From NCBI RefSeq assembly GCF_032484785.1, contig NZ_JAUETR010000001.1:1302001-1366000 (forward strand): 64,000 nt of DNA, written 5' to 3'. The translations under genes were made by a program, and so were the position numbers. Position 1 is the stretch's first letter, and every line of letters starts with the position of its first letter. This stretch comes from Bradyrhizobium sp. SZCCHNS1050 (lineage in GTDB: Bacteria; Pseudomonadota; Alphaproteobacteria; Rhizobiales; Xanthobacteraceae). Shown here piece by piece: positions 1 to 13,330 of the stretch. A model generated the notes under the pieces. The model worked only from the letters and a program-made list of their open reading frames with translations. It searched no databases and had not been told where the DNA came from.

Positions 1-1
1 G

Positions 2-697
2 CCGGATTCGACCTTTGCCATTCTCGCGCAGAACGACGATTTCGGCCGCGACTATCTCGCCGGGCTGAAGGACGTGCTCGGCGAGCGCTTCGACAGCACG
101 GTGACCGTCGCAAGCTACGAGTCGACCGAGCCGACCATCGACTCGCAGATCGTGAAGCTGAAATCGACCGGCGCCGATGCGCTGATCATCGCCGCGACGC
201 CGAAATTCGCCGCGCAGGCGATCCGCAAGACCTTCGAGATCAACTGGCGGCCGCTGACGTTCCTGACCAACGTCTCGGTGTGGATGTCATCGGTCATGGA
301 GCCGGCGGGACTGGAGGCCGGCACCGGCATCATCTCGACAGCCTACGTCAAGGATCCGTTGGATCCCGCCTGGGCCAACGATGCCGGCGTCAAGGGCTGG
401 CGCGACTATATGGCGAAATACGTGCCCGACGGCGACATCCGCGATTCCAACTACGTCAACGGCTACAACAACGGCATGGTACTGGAGCAAGTGCTGAAGG
501 CGGCCGGCAACGATCTGTCGCGCGAGAGCATTTTGCGGCAGGCGCTGTCGATCAAGGATCTCGAACTGCCGATGCTGCTGCCGGGCATCAAGGTCAACAC
601 GTCAGAGACCGACCACCTCCCGGTCGAGCAGGTGCAGTTCATGCGTTTCACCGGCAAGCAGTGGGAGCGGTTCGGCGCGGTGCTGTCGACCAAGTAG
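2..697 (+). CDS. ABC transporter substrate-binding protein, branched-chain amino acid type (5' truncated)
   Basis: C-terminal 231 residues of a periplasmic type-1 binding protein (LivK/Peripla_BP_6 family) that would capture an amino acid or similar small ligand for an ABC importer. The reading frame is open from base 2, so the N-terminus and signal peptide lie before the window. The visible part keeps the family pattern: an alternating alpha/beta lobe beginning with an ILAQNDDFGRDY segment, the hinge region, and a C-terminal stretch that rates ligand-dependent helices (GYNNGMVLEQVLKAAG). No permease or ATPase gene follows; the next gene is unrelated, so its transporter partners, if any, are upstream or elsewhere. 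Ligand cannot be told. Confidence 0.85.
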   Translation, partial: PDSTFAILAQNDDFGRDYLAGLKDVLGERFDSTVTVASYESTEPTIDSQIVKLKSTGADALIIAATPKFAAQAIRKTFEINWRPLTFLTNVSVWMSSVMEPAGLEAGTGIISTAYVKDPLDPAWANDAGVKGWRDYMAKYVPDGDIRDSNYVNGYNNGMVLEQVLKAAGNDLSRESILRQALSIKDLELPMLLPGIKVNTSETDHLPVEQVQFMRFTGKQWERFGAVLSTK

Positions 698-1064
698 CGG
701 CGGCTGCTCCGTGGATCGTCGGCGCGGCTCCGCGCTGACGACAGGCGCATGCATGGGCTGGCACGGTATTGGAGGACGGCGCCTCTCTCTCGCCACGTAA
801 ACAAAATCGCAACAGTCGCCTGCGATGTTTCGTCGCAGGTCAACCGAAGTCGCAATCGGCGTCCGCATACATCCACATGTGGTCCCGCGCGCGACGGCGT
901 GATCCTCTGCTCACGGCCGGGGGAGCGGGCGGAGGCGGGCTCCTGCCCGGTTCTCACCGCAGGTCTCCTTGAAGCAGTCGCGGAGATGATCGCCGCGGGG
1001 GAACCGCCAACAAGGAAAAGAATACAGGTCCTCACCGCCCCAACGGGATCTTTTGAGGAAGAGC
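698..1064. other. Intergenic region, no gene seen
   Basis: About 370 bases between the binding protein and the TadG-like gene. Short open frames here have no ribosome-binding site or recognisable protein. I see no terminator hairpin with a T-run. A promoter for the downstream gene is expected but none can be assigned with confidence. Confidence 0.4.
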
Positions 1065-2627
1065 ATGACGGATATCAGCCGACCAGCGAGCCGGGCGAGC
1101 GCCGCCATCGCGCGCTTCTCCCGCGACAGCAAGGCCAATATCGCGGTCACATTCGCGCTGGCGCTGTTGCCGATTCTCACGGCGATCGGATGCGCGACCG
1201 ACTACTCCATGGCCATGCGCATGAAGATCAGGCTCCAGTCTGCGGCGGATGCCGCGAGCATCGCCTCGATCTCGGTCAACTCGGCAGGCTATACAGCGGC
1301 GATGGCGATGACGTCGGACGGAACCGTTACCGCCGGAGTCGCGGAGGCGGACAACATCTTCAAGGGCAACGCCTCTACCTTTCAAGGCTACACATTGACG
1401 TCCGAGACCAGCACCGTCACCAAGAGCGGGTCCACACTGACGTCGCAGGTGCAATTCACCGCCAACGTGCCGGCCACGTTCCTGACGGTGATCGGCTATC
1501 AGAATCTGACGGTCAGCGGCCAATCGTCCTCCTCCGTCACGTTGCCACTCTATCTCGACTTCTATTTGACGCTGGACGTCTCGGGCTCGATGGGCCTCCC
1601 GTCGACGTCGTCCGAAGCACAGCGCATGCAGGCCATCAGCCCGGACAACTACAGGCAATACCCCACGGGATGCACGCTGGCGTGCCATTTTTCGCCGCAG
1701 AATAGCGCTTGCACCGATTCAGGGACCCAGGGATATCCCACAAACAACTATTGCCTGGGCTATGCGATCTCGCGCGTCAGCCAGAGCGGTTACAAGAACC
1801 TGCTGACCACCAACAAGAACTACCCCATGGGCGTTCAACTGCCGTCGTCGATCGTGTCCGGCCTGCCGAACTCACTGTACAAGAACCTGGCGACCGTTGC
1901 GAACTGCCCGACCGATGGGACGGATGCGTGCATCCAGCTGCGGCTGGATGCCGTGGGCTATGCCGTGAACCAGCTGTTTGTCACGGCGAACAACACCAAG
2001 AAGGTCAACAACCAGTTCCGGATCGGGCTCTACCCCTTCATCCGATATCTCTATTCCTACTTTCCGCTCACCAGCAGCATCAACGGCTCGACGACGGATT
2101 CGACCACCATCAACTATGCGGCGGCCAACCTTGCGACGCTGCTCGACACCAACACCAACGCATCTCTCGGCTCGGGCGGAACGCATATCGACACGGCCCT
2201 GTCCAGCGTCAACAACCTGATCGTCAATGTCGGGAACGGCAGCGCCTCGACCAATACCCTGCCCTACGTGTTCCTGGTCACCGACGGCGCGCAAGACCCG
2301 CAAGTGAAGGGCGTGCCCAATGGCTCATGGTCCGGCAGCAATCATGCCACCGTGATCGATCCGAACACCTCCTGCACACCGCTGAAGAACCGCGGCATCA
2401 TCATCTCAGTTCTCTACATTCCCTATCAGGTGATCAATCCGGTGAACGCATCCTTCGCCGGTGACGAAGACGACTATGCCAACAGCAACATTCCTTCGAT
2501 TCCGCCGAGCCTGAAGGCCTGCGCCTCGCCGGGATTCTTCTATACGGCGAACACGCCCGCCGACATCACGTCGGCGCTGAACGCGATGTTCAATCATGCG
2601 GTGTCCGAGGCGCATCTGACGAGATAG
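1065..2627 (+). CDS. TadG-like pilus assembly protein with von Willebrand A domain
   Basis: Secreted or membrane-anchored 520-residue protein of the TadE/TadG family. Residues about 25-48 form one hydrophobic segment typical of the TadE-like N-terminus, preceded by basic residues. A von Willebrand A domain follows: the metal-ion adhesion motif DVSGSM starts at D171, and a second acidic position is in VTDGAQ near D407. Several cysteines in 210-235 could form disulphides outside the cytoplasm. The ATG at 1065 is preferred over an upstream TTG at 1053 because GAGGAA lies about 6 bases before it. No other tad/flp pilus genes are nearby, so it is an orphan member; role in pilus assembly or adhesion is inferred from family. 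Confidence 0.8.
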   Translation: MTDISRPASRASAAIARFSRDSKANIAVTFALALLPILTAIGCATDYSMAMRMKIRLQSAADAASIASISVNSAGYTAAMAMTSDGTVTAGVAEADNIFKGNASTFQGYTLTSETSTVTKSGSTLTSQVQFTANVPATFLTVIGYQNLTVSGQSSSSVTLPLYLDFYLTLDVSGSMGLPSTSSEAQRMQAISPDNYRQYPTGCTLACHFSPQNSACTDSGTQGYPTNNYCLGYAISRVSQSGYKNLLTTNKNYPMGVQLPSSIVSGLPNSLYKNLATVANCPTDGTDACIQLRLDAVGYAVNQLFVTANNTKKVNNQFRIGLYPFIRYLYSYFPLTSSINGSTTDSTTINYAAANLATLLDTNTNASLGSGGTHIDTALSSVNNLIVNVGNGSASTNTLPYVFLVTDGAQDPQVKGVPNGSWSGSNHATVIDPNTSCTPLKNRGIIISVLYIPYQVINPVNASFAGDEDDYANSNIPSIPPSLKACASPGFFYTANTPADITSALNAMFNHAVSEAHLTR

Positions 2628-2715
2628 AGCAGAGACAAGCCCAGGCTCGGCCGTTGGACTTTCGGCGCCGAAGGCGTAGACCTCTACCGTCGACCACGAA
2701 AGAGCCGCGGCGCCC

Positions 2716-3426
2716 ATGTCCGAGACTGATCCGCTCACGCTGAAATTTCGCTGTCCGAAGGAGCTGGAAGGCCTCATTCCGCAGCCGGTGCCGGCGCCGA
2801 TGGGCGTTCCCGACTGGGTCAAGACGATGCCGGCCACCGCGTTCAGCGCGCTCAACCAGGCCGAGGAGCAGACCGTCAAGCGCTGCCCGCCCTTCATCGA
2901 CGCGATGACGACGGGCTTCCTCATTCCGCTGATCTGCGATCTCACGGTCGAGGATGGCGGGATCAGCTGGGACAACGAGCTGCCGCCGGGCGGCGCGATC
3001 GATTTTCCGCGCTCGCCGATCAGCTTCCACGACGCCGCGCAGGTCACGGGCTCGCCGCTGTTCGAGGCCGACCGCTTCCTGCTCAAGTTTCACAATCTCT
3101 GGACGATCGAGGCGCCGGAGGGCTGGGCATTGCTGTTCACGCATCCCGTCAACCGCTTCGACCTGCCCTTCACCACCGTGACCGGCCTCGTCGACAGCGA
3201 CCGCTTTCACGATAGCTTCGTGCATTTTCCGGCGCATTGGCACGACACGTCGTTCCGCGGCGTGCTGCCAAAGGGTACGCCGGTCGCGCAATGCATTCCG
3301 GTGAAGCGGCAGGCCTGGACGATGCAGATCTCGGCCTTCACCGAAGAGGAAATCGCGGAGATTCACGAGGTGCGCGAGGCGCTGAAGCGCGAGACCGGCG
3401 TCTATCGCAAGCGGTTCAGGGCTTGA
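2716..3426 (+). CDS. Conserved hypothetical protein (236 aa)
   Basis: Soluble 236-residue protein with no signal peptide or membrane segment. It is rich in tryptophan, proline and phenylalanine, with segments such as FHNLWTIEAPEGWALLFTHP and a repeated pattern of beta strands. Codon use matches its neighbours, so it is a real gene. It may belong to the DUF6065 family but this was not confirmed. Its last codons overlap the end of the convergent TPR gene by 11 bases. Function unknown. Confidence 0.75.
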   Translation: MSETDPLTLKFRCPKELEGLIPQPVPAPMGVPDWVKTMPATAFSALNQAEEQTVKRCPPFIDAMTTGFLIPLICDLTVEDGGISWDNELPPGGAIDFPRSPISFHDAAQVTGSPLFEADRFLLKFHNLWTIEAPEGWALLFTHPVNRFDLPFTTVTGLVDSDRFHDSFVHFPAHWHDTSFRGVLPKGTPVAQCIPVKRQAWTMQISAFTEEEIAEIHEVREALKRETGVYRKRFRA

Positions 3427-4264
3427 GGGCGGCCGCGCCGTCGACCTGAAGGAACTTCGCCGCATCGCTCGGCCGGAAAAAGAAGCGGCCATGCGAGCTG
3501 ACGACCATCGTATAGGCCGCGCGGCTCAACAGATGCGGCCGGCCGCGCACCACCGTGCGCAGCGCCGCCTTGGCCCCGGCGCGGTCGCCCATCTCCATCA
3601 GGCACATCGCGAGGTTGGCGCGGGTCTGGGTGTCCTCGGGCCGCAGGCCGAGCGCATGGCGGTAGGTGCCTGCGGCCTCGGCATAGTCGCCGTCGAGGAA
3701 CTGCACCCAGGCGAGCTCGATCAGGATGTCGGGCCGTCCCGGCGCGGCCTCGCGCGCCGCCAACAGGTGCGTGCGGGCACGAACGCGGTCATTGGCCTGG
3801 AGAGAGAGGCGTCCGAGATCGAGCTGGAGGTCGACGCTGTCGGGTGACAGCGTCAGCGCCTCCTCGATCACGGCGATGGCGTCACCGAGCTGTCCCGACT
3901 TGGCAAGCCGCCCCGCCAGCTCCTGGAACGCCGGCAGAAAAGGCGGCCGCCGCGCCGCGGTCTTGCGCAGTAGGGCGATGCCATCAGCGGCGCGTCTGGA
4001 CTCGCACAAAGCGGCGCCGAGCAGCGTCTGGAGTTCCGGATCGCTGCCGCGCAACGCCGCCTTCTCGAGCGGCGCGATCGCTTCGTTCGCGCGCTGCTGG
4101 CCGAGCAGTGCATGGGCCTGGACGAGCAGCGCGGCGCGGTCGGTCCTGGCCGTGCGCAGAATCGAGGCGGCGATCTGCTCGGCGCGCGCGAACTGCCGCG
4201 CGCGCAGCGCGTGGATCGCTTCCTGCAGCGCCTGCGCCTGCTGATTTTTCCGCCGTTCACTCAC
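3416..4264 (-). CDS. Tetratricopeptide-repeat protein
   Basis: About 282-residue protein built of degenerate TPR helices: repeated A..L..G...EA motifs with spacing near 34 residues can be followed from the N-terminus to about residue 240 (for example ALTLSPDSVDLQLDLGRLSL and YRHALGLRPEDTQTRANLAM). TPR proteins are protein-interaction scaffolds; no catalytic domain, signal peptide or membrane segment is seen. The start is uncertain: a GTG at 4264 is used here, and a TTG at 4276 would add four residues. Converges with and slightly overlaps the upstream hypothetical gene. Confidence 0.8.
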   Translation of the reverse strand: MSERRKNQQAQALQEAIHALRARQFARAEQIAASILRTARTDRAALLVQAHALLGQQRANEAIAPLEKAALRGSDPELQTLLGAALCESRRAADGIALLRKTAARRPPFLPAFQELAGRLAKSGQLGDAIAVIEEALTLSPDSVDLQLDLGRLSLQANDRVRARTHLLAAREAAPGRPDILIELAWVQFLDGDYAEAAGTYRHALGLRPEDTQTRANLAMCLMEMGDRAGAKAALRTVVRGRPHLLSRAAYTMVVSSHGRFFFRPSDAAKFLQVDGAAALKP

Positions 4265-4337
4265 GTCTGCAGCCAAGCTCCGAGGAAGAGGTCGAGTCTA
4301 GCTAGCTCGCCGTCCCCGGGAGTGTCCAGCAGCACAC

Positions 4338-5285
4338 TCACCCGAACAGCGGCGTGCCCGGCACGAAGGCATCGAACGCGGCCCAGAACTGCGAGCGGTA
4401 GCGGTCCTGCTCCTGCAGGATCTCGTGCTTGGCACCGGCGATGACGAGATGCGAGCCGGCGCGCAGATGATAGGCGAACTCCTCGATCGCAGCCGTCGAC
4501 ACCACGGTGTCGCTGGAGGCCGCCAGCATCAGGATCGGCTGGCGGATCTGGGAGGGATAGGTCATGCCGCGGAAGGTCATCATCGCCGAGAACGCCGCGT
4601 CGGCCCAGGCGACCGTGGGCGAGGCGATGCCGAGCGTCGGATCTTCTTCGAGGATCGCGGCGTTGCGGGCATAGCGGACCGGATCGGACGTCAGAGGATT
4701 GTTGACGAACGGCGCCAGCCCGCTGATCTCGTCGTTGCCGCCCGGCACGTAGCGGCCGCCCTGTCCGGCGATGCGCATCGCCCGCAGCAACAGCCGCGCC
4801 GGCAGCGCGGTGCGGCTGTCCGGAAGGTCGATCATCGGCGCCGACAGCACGACGCGATCGAACCAGCGCTTGCCGGCATGCGCGAGCCGCAGCAGCACCG
4901 TGCCGCCCATCGAATGCGCCAGCGCGAAATAAGGCGGCGGACAATCCGGCAGCACGACTTGCGTGACGAAGGTCTCCACGTCGGTCTCGTAGTCGGAGAA
5001 CGAGCGCACATAGCCCTTGCGGGAATCGCGCAGGCGCCGCGACGAATGGCCCTGGCCGCGCCAGTCGATGATGGCGACCGCAAAGCCGCGATCGCGCAGA
5101 TCGCGCACCGTCTCGAAATACTTCTCGATCATCTCGCTGCGGCCGGTGAACACGCACACCGTGCCCTTGCGCCCGGCCGGCGGCGCCCAGCGCGCAAAGC
5201 GCAGCTCGGCGCCATCAGGGGTCTTGATGGTGCCGGCAGTGACGTTTTCGGGAACGGGATTGGCGGGAATCGAGACGAGCGTCAT
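4338..5285 (-). CDS. pldB: Alpha/beta hydrolase, lysophospholipase-like
   Basis: 315-residue serine hydrolase resembling PldB/monoglyceride lipase-type enzymes that cleave acyl esters of lysophospholipids or monoacylglycerols. The nucleophile elbow is AHSMGG with Ser125; the IIDWRGQGHS segment (residues 72-81) is the strand-turn typical of this family; a late Asp (AASSDTVVS) and His (AGAKHEIL) complete the triad. No signal peptide, so cytoplasmic or peripheral. The ATG at 5285 is chosen; an in-frame start at 5339 would add 18 poorly conserved-looking residues. Diverges from the small heat-shock gene, whose promoter lies in the 190-base gap. Exact substrate is inference. Confidence 0.8.
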   Translation of the reverse strand: MTLVSIPANPVPENVTAGTIKTPDGAELRFARWAPPAGRKGTVCVFTGRSEMIEKYFETVRDLRDRGFAVAIIDWRGQGHSSRRLRDSRKGYVRSFSDYETDVETFVTQVVLPDCPPPYFALAHSMGGTVLLRLAHAGKRWFDRVVLSAPMIDLPDSRTALPARLLLRAMRIAGQGGRYVPGGNDEISGLAPFVNNPLTSDPVRYARNAAILEEDPTLGIASPTVAWADAAFSAMMTFRGMTYPSQIRQPILMLAASSDTVVSTAAIEEFAYHLRAGSHLVIAGAKHEILQEQDRYRSQFWAAFDAFVPGTPLFG

Positions 5286-5360
5286 GAGGCGCCCATCGAA
5301 TAGGTGAAAGGCAGCGGGAATCAAGGGGTGGAACGGCAAAAAGAGCAGGTCTTGGGCGCC

Positions 5361-5388
5361 CTTGAAGGTCGAAACGTCCGGCCCATAT
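5361..5388 (+). promoter_or_regulatory. RpoH (sigma-32) promoter of the small heat-shock gene
   Basis: CTTGAA at 5361-5366, a 15-base spacer, then CCCATAT at 5382-5388. This matches the sigma-32 consensus (CTTGAA, CCCAT-T) closely. Transcription would start near 5394-5397, exactly where the first hairpin of the thermometer leader begins. Confidence 0.8.
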
Positions 5389-5393
5389 CGAGA

Positions 5394-5472
5394 TCGTGCA
5401 GGCCGCGTCAGGCTGCACGACAGCCCGGCCCGATGGCGGGCGGGTTAGCCAACAGTCGCTCAATGGAGGACT
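5394..5472 (+). promoter_or_regulatory. ROSE-type RNA thermometer in the hsp20 leader
   Basis: Three hairpins fill the leader. Hairpin 1: TCGTGCAG (5394-5401) pairs with CTGCACGA (5413-5420). Hairpin 2: GCCCG (5428-5432) pairs with CGGGC (5437-5441), extended by CCC/GGG across one bulge. Hairpin 3 hides the ribosome-binding site: AGTC-G-CTC (5454-5461) pairs with GAGGACT (5466-5472) around an AATG loop, with G5458 unpaired. The motif TCGCT opposite AGGA with an unpaired G is the signature of ROSE elements, known from Bradyrhizobium small heat-shock genes. Melting at heat-shock temperature would free GGAGGA (5465-5470). Folding was done by eye. Confidence 0.85.
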
Positions 5473-5478
5473 TTGACC

Positions 5479-5958
5479 ATGCGTACCTACGACCTCACCC
5501 CCTTCTATCGTTCCACCGTCGGTTTCGACCGTCTGTTCTCGCTGCTCGACCAGGCCACCGCCGAGCCCACCCCCGGCTATCCGCCCTACAACATCGAGCG
5601 CACCGGTGAGAACGCTTACCGCATCACCGTCGCCGTCTCCGGCTTTGGCAAGGATGAGCTCTCCCTCGTCGCGAAGGAAAACACGCTGACGATCAAGGGC
5701 GAGAAGGCCGCCAACGAGAACGGCAAAAAGGCCGAGGTGCTGTATCGCGGCATCGCCGCCCGGGCCTTCGAGCGCTCGTTCCAGCTCGCTGACCACGTGG
5801 TGGTGAAGAACGCCAGCCTCGAAAACGGCCTGCTCCACGTCGACCTCGTACGCGAGATTCCGGAAGCGAAGAAGCCCCGCTCGATTCCGATCTCGACCGG
5901 CGCGCAGGCCGCCGAGCAGCCGGTGATCGAAGGCTCGGCCGAGAAGGCCGCCGCCTAA
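5479..5958 (+). CDS. Small heat-shock protein, Hsp20/alpha-crystallin family
   Basis: 159-residue IbpA-type holdase that binds unfolding proteins during heat stress in the cytoplasm. The N-terminal MRTYDLTPFYRSTVGFDRLF is the IbpA/HspA class signature; the alpha-crystallin domain runs about 35-130 with the ENGLLHVDL segment, followed by a short C-terminal tail with an I-x-I motif (IPIS). Start ATG at 5479 has GGAGGA eight bases upstream; an in-frame TTG at 5473 lies inside the thermometer stem. Control is double: a sigma-32 promoter and a ROSE leader. The gene is monocistronic, closed by a strong terminator. Confidence 0.95.
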   Translation: MRTYDLTPFYRSTVGFDRLFSLLDQATAEPTPGYPPYNIERTGENAYRITVAVSGFGKDELSLVAKENTLTIKGEKAANENGKKAEVLYRGIAARAFERSFQLADHVVVKNASLENGLLHVDLVREIPEAKKPRSIPISTGAQAAEQPVIEGSAEKAAA

Positions 5959-5985
5959 CAGCACATCCTCATTCTGGAATAGGAG

Positions 5986-6011
5986 CGCCCCGGGCAACCG
6001 GGGCGTTTTTT
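5986..6011 (+). terminator. Rho-independent terminator of hsp20
   Basis: Perfect 8-bp GC stem CGCCCCGG (5986-5993) and CCGGGGCG (5998-6005) around a GCAA tetraloop, followed by six T (6006-6011). Confidence 0.95.
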
Positions 6012-6117
6012 CATGCCTTGCTGCAGTGCAGTCAAACGATCGTGACCACTGGTAACGGCCTGGTCTCAGCTCGCGAAGACGCCAATGATCGTCGTCAACC
6101 GGGCTTGGAGCCGTGAC

Positions 6118-6882
6118 ATGAACCTTCTTCGGACCCTCACCTGCGCCGCCGCGCTGCTGATCTCCGCAGGCGCCGCCCTCGCCGAGCCCGCGCAGCCGCC
6201 CAAGGTCCACAACGTCGTGCTGGTGCACGGCGCCTGGGCCGATGGCTCGAGCTGGGCCAAGGTCATCCCCTATCTGCAGGCGGCCGGCCTCAAGGTCACG
6301 GCCGTGCAGAATCCGCTGACCTCGCTGGCGGATTCTGCGGCCGCCACCCGCCGCGCCCTGGCCGAGCAGGATGGGCCGGCCGTGCTGGTCGGCCATTCCT
6401 GGGGTGGCACGGTCGTGAGCGAGGTCGGCACCGATCCAAAGGTCAGCGCGCTGGTCTATGTCGCGGCCCGGGCCCCCGATGCGGGCGAGGATTTCGTCAA
6501 GCTCGCCGGGCAATATCCGACACCGCCGGCACGCGCCGGCATCGTCGACCACGACGGCGAGACCAAGCTCAACGAGGACGCCTTCCTGAAGGACTTCGCC
6601 AATGGTGTCGATGCAACGACGGCGAAGGAGCTCTATGCGGTGCAATGGCCGACCGCGGCGACGATCTTCGGCAACCGCACCTCCCAGGCGGCGTGGCACG
6701 ACAAGCCGTCATTCTATGCGGTGTCGAAGCAGGACAAGACGATCGATCCGGATTTCGAGCGCTTCCTGGCCCACCGCATGAAGGCGACCACGATCGAGCT
6801 CGACGCCGGGCACCTGTCGCTGGTGTCGCATCCGAAGGAGATCGCTGATCTGATCCTGAAGGCCGCCGGTCAGCACGAGTAG
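6118..6882 (+). CDS. Exported alpha/beta hydrolase
   Basis: 254-residue alpha/beta hydrolase with an N-terminal signal peptide (hydrophobic residues 7-22, likely cleavage after ALA at 20-22), so probably periplasmic. HGAWADGS near residues 37-44 gives the oxyanion loop and GHSWGG holds the nucleophile Ser94; the catalytic His is in DAGHLSL near the C-terminus. The family resembles small esterase/methylesterase-like proteins (salicylate-binding-protein-2 type). ATG 6118 with GGAG upstream is preferred over an ATG at 6085, because it places the signal peptide at the very N-terminus. Substrate unknown. Confidence 0.8.
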   Translation: MNLLRTLTCAAALLISAGAALAEPAQPPKVHNVVLVHGAWADGSSWAKVIPYLQAAGLKVTAVQNPLTSLADSAAATRRALAEQDGPAVLVGHSWGGTVVSEVGTDPKVSALVYVAARAPDAGEDFVKLAGQYPTPPARAGIVDHDGETKLNEDAFLKDFANGVDATTAKELYAVQWPTAATIFGNRTSQAAWHDKPSFYAVSKQDKTIDPDFERFLAHRMKATTIELDAGHLSLVSHPKEIADLILKAAGQHE

Positions 6883-6931
6883 TGCGACCGATCGCGCTGG
6901 GATCTCATCGGCTGCTCCAAACGACCTGTCG

Positions 6932-6949
6932 TGCCCGCGAAAGCGGGCA
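6932..6949. repeat. Short intergenic palindrome
   Basis: TGCCCGC (6932-6938) and GCGGGCA (6943-6949) around GAAA, followed by ATCCAGG and, 50 bases on, CGAGGCCGGGCGATGACAGC. It resembles the arms of the palindromic units found elsewhere in the window and lies between two convergent genes, so it may also help termination. Confidence 0.5.
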
Positions 6950-7070
6950 TCCAGGTCGCCGCGGCAGTCGTGACTGACCGAGATGCCGGTGTTTACGAAA
7001 TCGCCCGGTCGAGGCCGGGCGATGACAGCTTTGGTGGTGGCAAGCGGCCGGGCAGACCGTCTGACTGCCT

Positions 7071-8024
7071 CTATTCCAAACCCTGTACAGCCGGCATCTT
7101 TGCCGTCGGCAGGATCTGGGGCACCGGCTTCGCCGTGGGCGCTGCGACGGAGCCCGTCGTCTGCGGCGCGGCCGCGGCCGATTGCACCGGCTTCGGCTCA
7201 GAGGGTTTTGCGTCTGAAGCCTTTGCGTCTGAAGCCTTGGCTTCTGAAGCCTTGGCTTCTGAAGGCTTGGCCTCTGAAGCCTTGGCCTCGGCCGGCTTGA
7301 TGTCCGCGGGGCTGGGCGCGACCGGCTTGACCGCCTCGGCCGGCTTCGGATTGAGCGCGGCGGTCTGCGGTGCCGGAGCACTCGGCCGTGCGGCAGGCGT
7401 CGGCACCTTCGGCTGGACCGGCACCGCGGTGGCAACGCGCGGCGCAGCCGGCATCGGCGGCACCAGGCGCGGATCGGCCCGGATCACGCTCGGCGGCGAC
7501 AGGCGGTCGAGGCCGCCGCGCGGGCTCGGCTCATAGCGCATCCGCTCGTACTCCTCGCCCCATTGGAACGCCGGCACGAAGCGGAGGATGCGGCCGGAGC
7601 GCGCATCGACCACGAGCTTGCCGTCCTCGCCCTGCCGATCGAGCACCGCCACGACCCAGACATTGCCGCGCTGGCGCGGTGCGCCGAGCGGCGAGAAACC
7701 GTTGTCGCGCAGAATCGCATAGACCTCATGCACCGGCAGGAACGCCGGTGCATAGCCATACTCCTGCTGGTAACCGTCCTGACGGTAGACCGGCGCCGGC
7801 GGCACATAGCGCTCGTCGCGGTAGCCGTAGTCAGGGCCCGGCCGATAGCCGTAACGCGGCGGCGGTGCGGGCACGACGGCCGGCGGCGGCAGGTCCGAAT
7901 AAGGCGTATCGAAATCGGAGACCACCGTGTAGGGCGCACGGACGCCCTGTGGCGGCAACGGCTCGGCCTGCGCGGCAAACGGCGCGATCAACGCGGCCGA
8001 GACGACTCCAACTAGCAACTTCAT
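7071..8024 (-). CDS. Exported protein with proline-rich region and Lys-Ala-Ser-Glu repeats
   Basis: 317-residue protein with a signal peptide (MKLLVGVVSAALIAPFAAQA). Residues 25-85 are rich in Pro and Tyr; 88-170 form a compact domain (VYAILRDNGFSPLGAPRQRG, then VVDARSGRILRFVP) that resembles the PepSY-like fold often seen in rhizobial periplasmic proteins. The C-terminal third is low-complexity Ala/Pro/Lys with a tract of five-residue repeats of the type AKASE. Function unknown; the layout suggests a periplasmic or cell-wall-spanning protein. Copy number of the repeat may vary between strains. Confidence 0.75.
   Translation of the reverse strand: MKLLVGVVSAALIAPFAAQAEPLPPQGVRAPYTVVSDFDTPYSDLPPPAVVPAPPPRYGYRPGPDYGYRDERYVPPAPVYRQDGYQQEYGYAPAFLPVHEVYAILRDNGFSPLGAPRQRGNVWVVAVLDRQGEDGKLVVDARSGRILRFVPAFQWGEEYERMRYEPSPRGGLDRLSPPSVIRADPRLVPPMPAAPRVATAVPVQPKVPTPAARPSAPAPQTAALNPKPAEAVKPVAPSPADIKPAEAKASEAKPSEAKASEAKASDAKASDAKPSEPKPVQSAAAAPQTTGSVAAPTAKPVPQILPTAKMPAVQGLE
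7195..7299. repeat. 15-bp coding tandem repeat
   Basis: About seven units of a 15-base repeat, most clearly GCCTTTGCGTCTGAA and GCCTTGGCTTCTGAA, encode AKASE/AKPSE/AKASD on the minus strand. Units differ mainly at single bases, so the array is recent and could change length by slippage without frameshift. Confidence 0.85.
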
Positions 8025-8304
8025 GGCTCAAAGCTCCTGCATGCCCCCGCACGTGAAGCTGTTCGCTTCTTCTCAAGTGCCGCGGAAGTTCTGCCGTGAT
8101 TCCGGCGGTCCTGGGTCGGCGAGAGGGCGGGATCGGGGCGTTAGGTTTCAAAATCGAGCGCGGCGCGTGATCGCCGGCCCGGCCGGATCGATCGGTCAGT
8201 GGCAGAAGCGGAAGATTTGCCGGGGAATGAGCGTGTGCGGCGCCCGGACCTCAGGACTCCGCAGTGCTTGTGTGATAGGTTAAAGTTTGGCATCTTGCGG
8301 TTTA

Positions 8305-8356
8305 GGACAGAAATGCTGTCTAAAATTTCGTTGCAAAGGTGACCGAGACTTTGCAA
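8305..8356. promoter_or_regulatory. Two palindromes upstream of gltB
   Basis: GACAG (8306-8310) and CTGTC (8316-8320), then TTGCAAAG (8331-8338) and CTTTGCAA (8349-8356) separated by 10 bases. Both lie in an AT-rich patch inside the 550-base gap before gltB. They look like regulator operators for the glutamate synthase promoter; the protein that binds is unknown. The rest of the gap (8025-8304 and 8357-8561) shows no gene. Confidence 0.45.
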
Positions 8357-8573
8357 TGATGTTACGGCGCCTGAGGGCGCTGCGACATGAACAGGCCGCG
8401 GTCGTCCAGCGGGGACATGGTCCCCCGGACACTGGCCTGAATTCTGCAAATGCGGCTCGCTGAGAAGGACGAGCGTTGGCTCCGGAGAGGGGCCCGCGCA
8501 GCGCCCGGGGTGCGCCGGACGGACTGTACCGGACTGTGGTGAAGGCCCTGACCAATAATTTATGGGGACGGAT

Positions 8574-13310
<4,737 letters not shown>

Positions 13311-13330
13311 GGCGCAGGCCACAACCAAGG

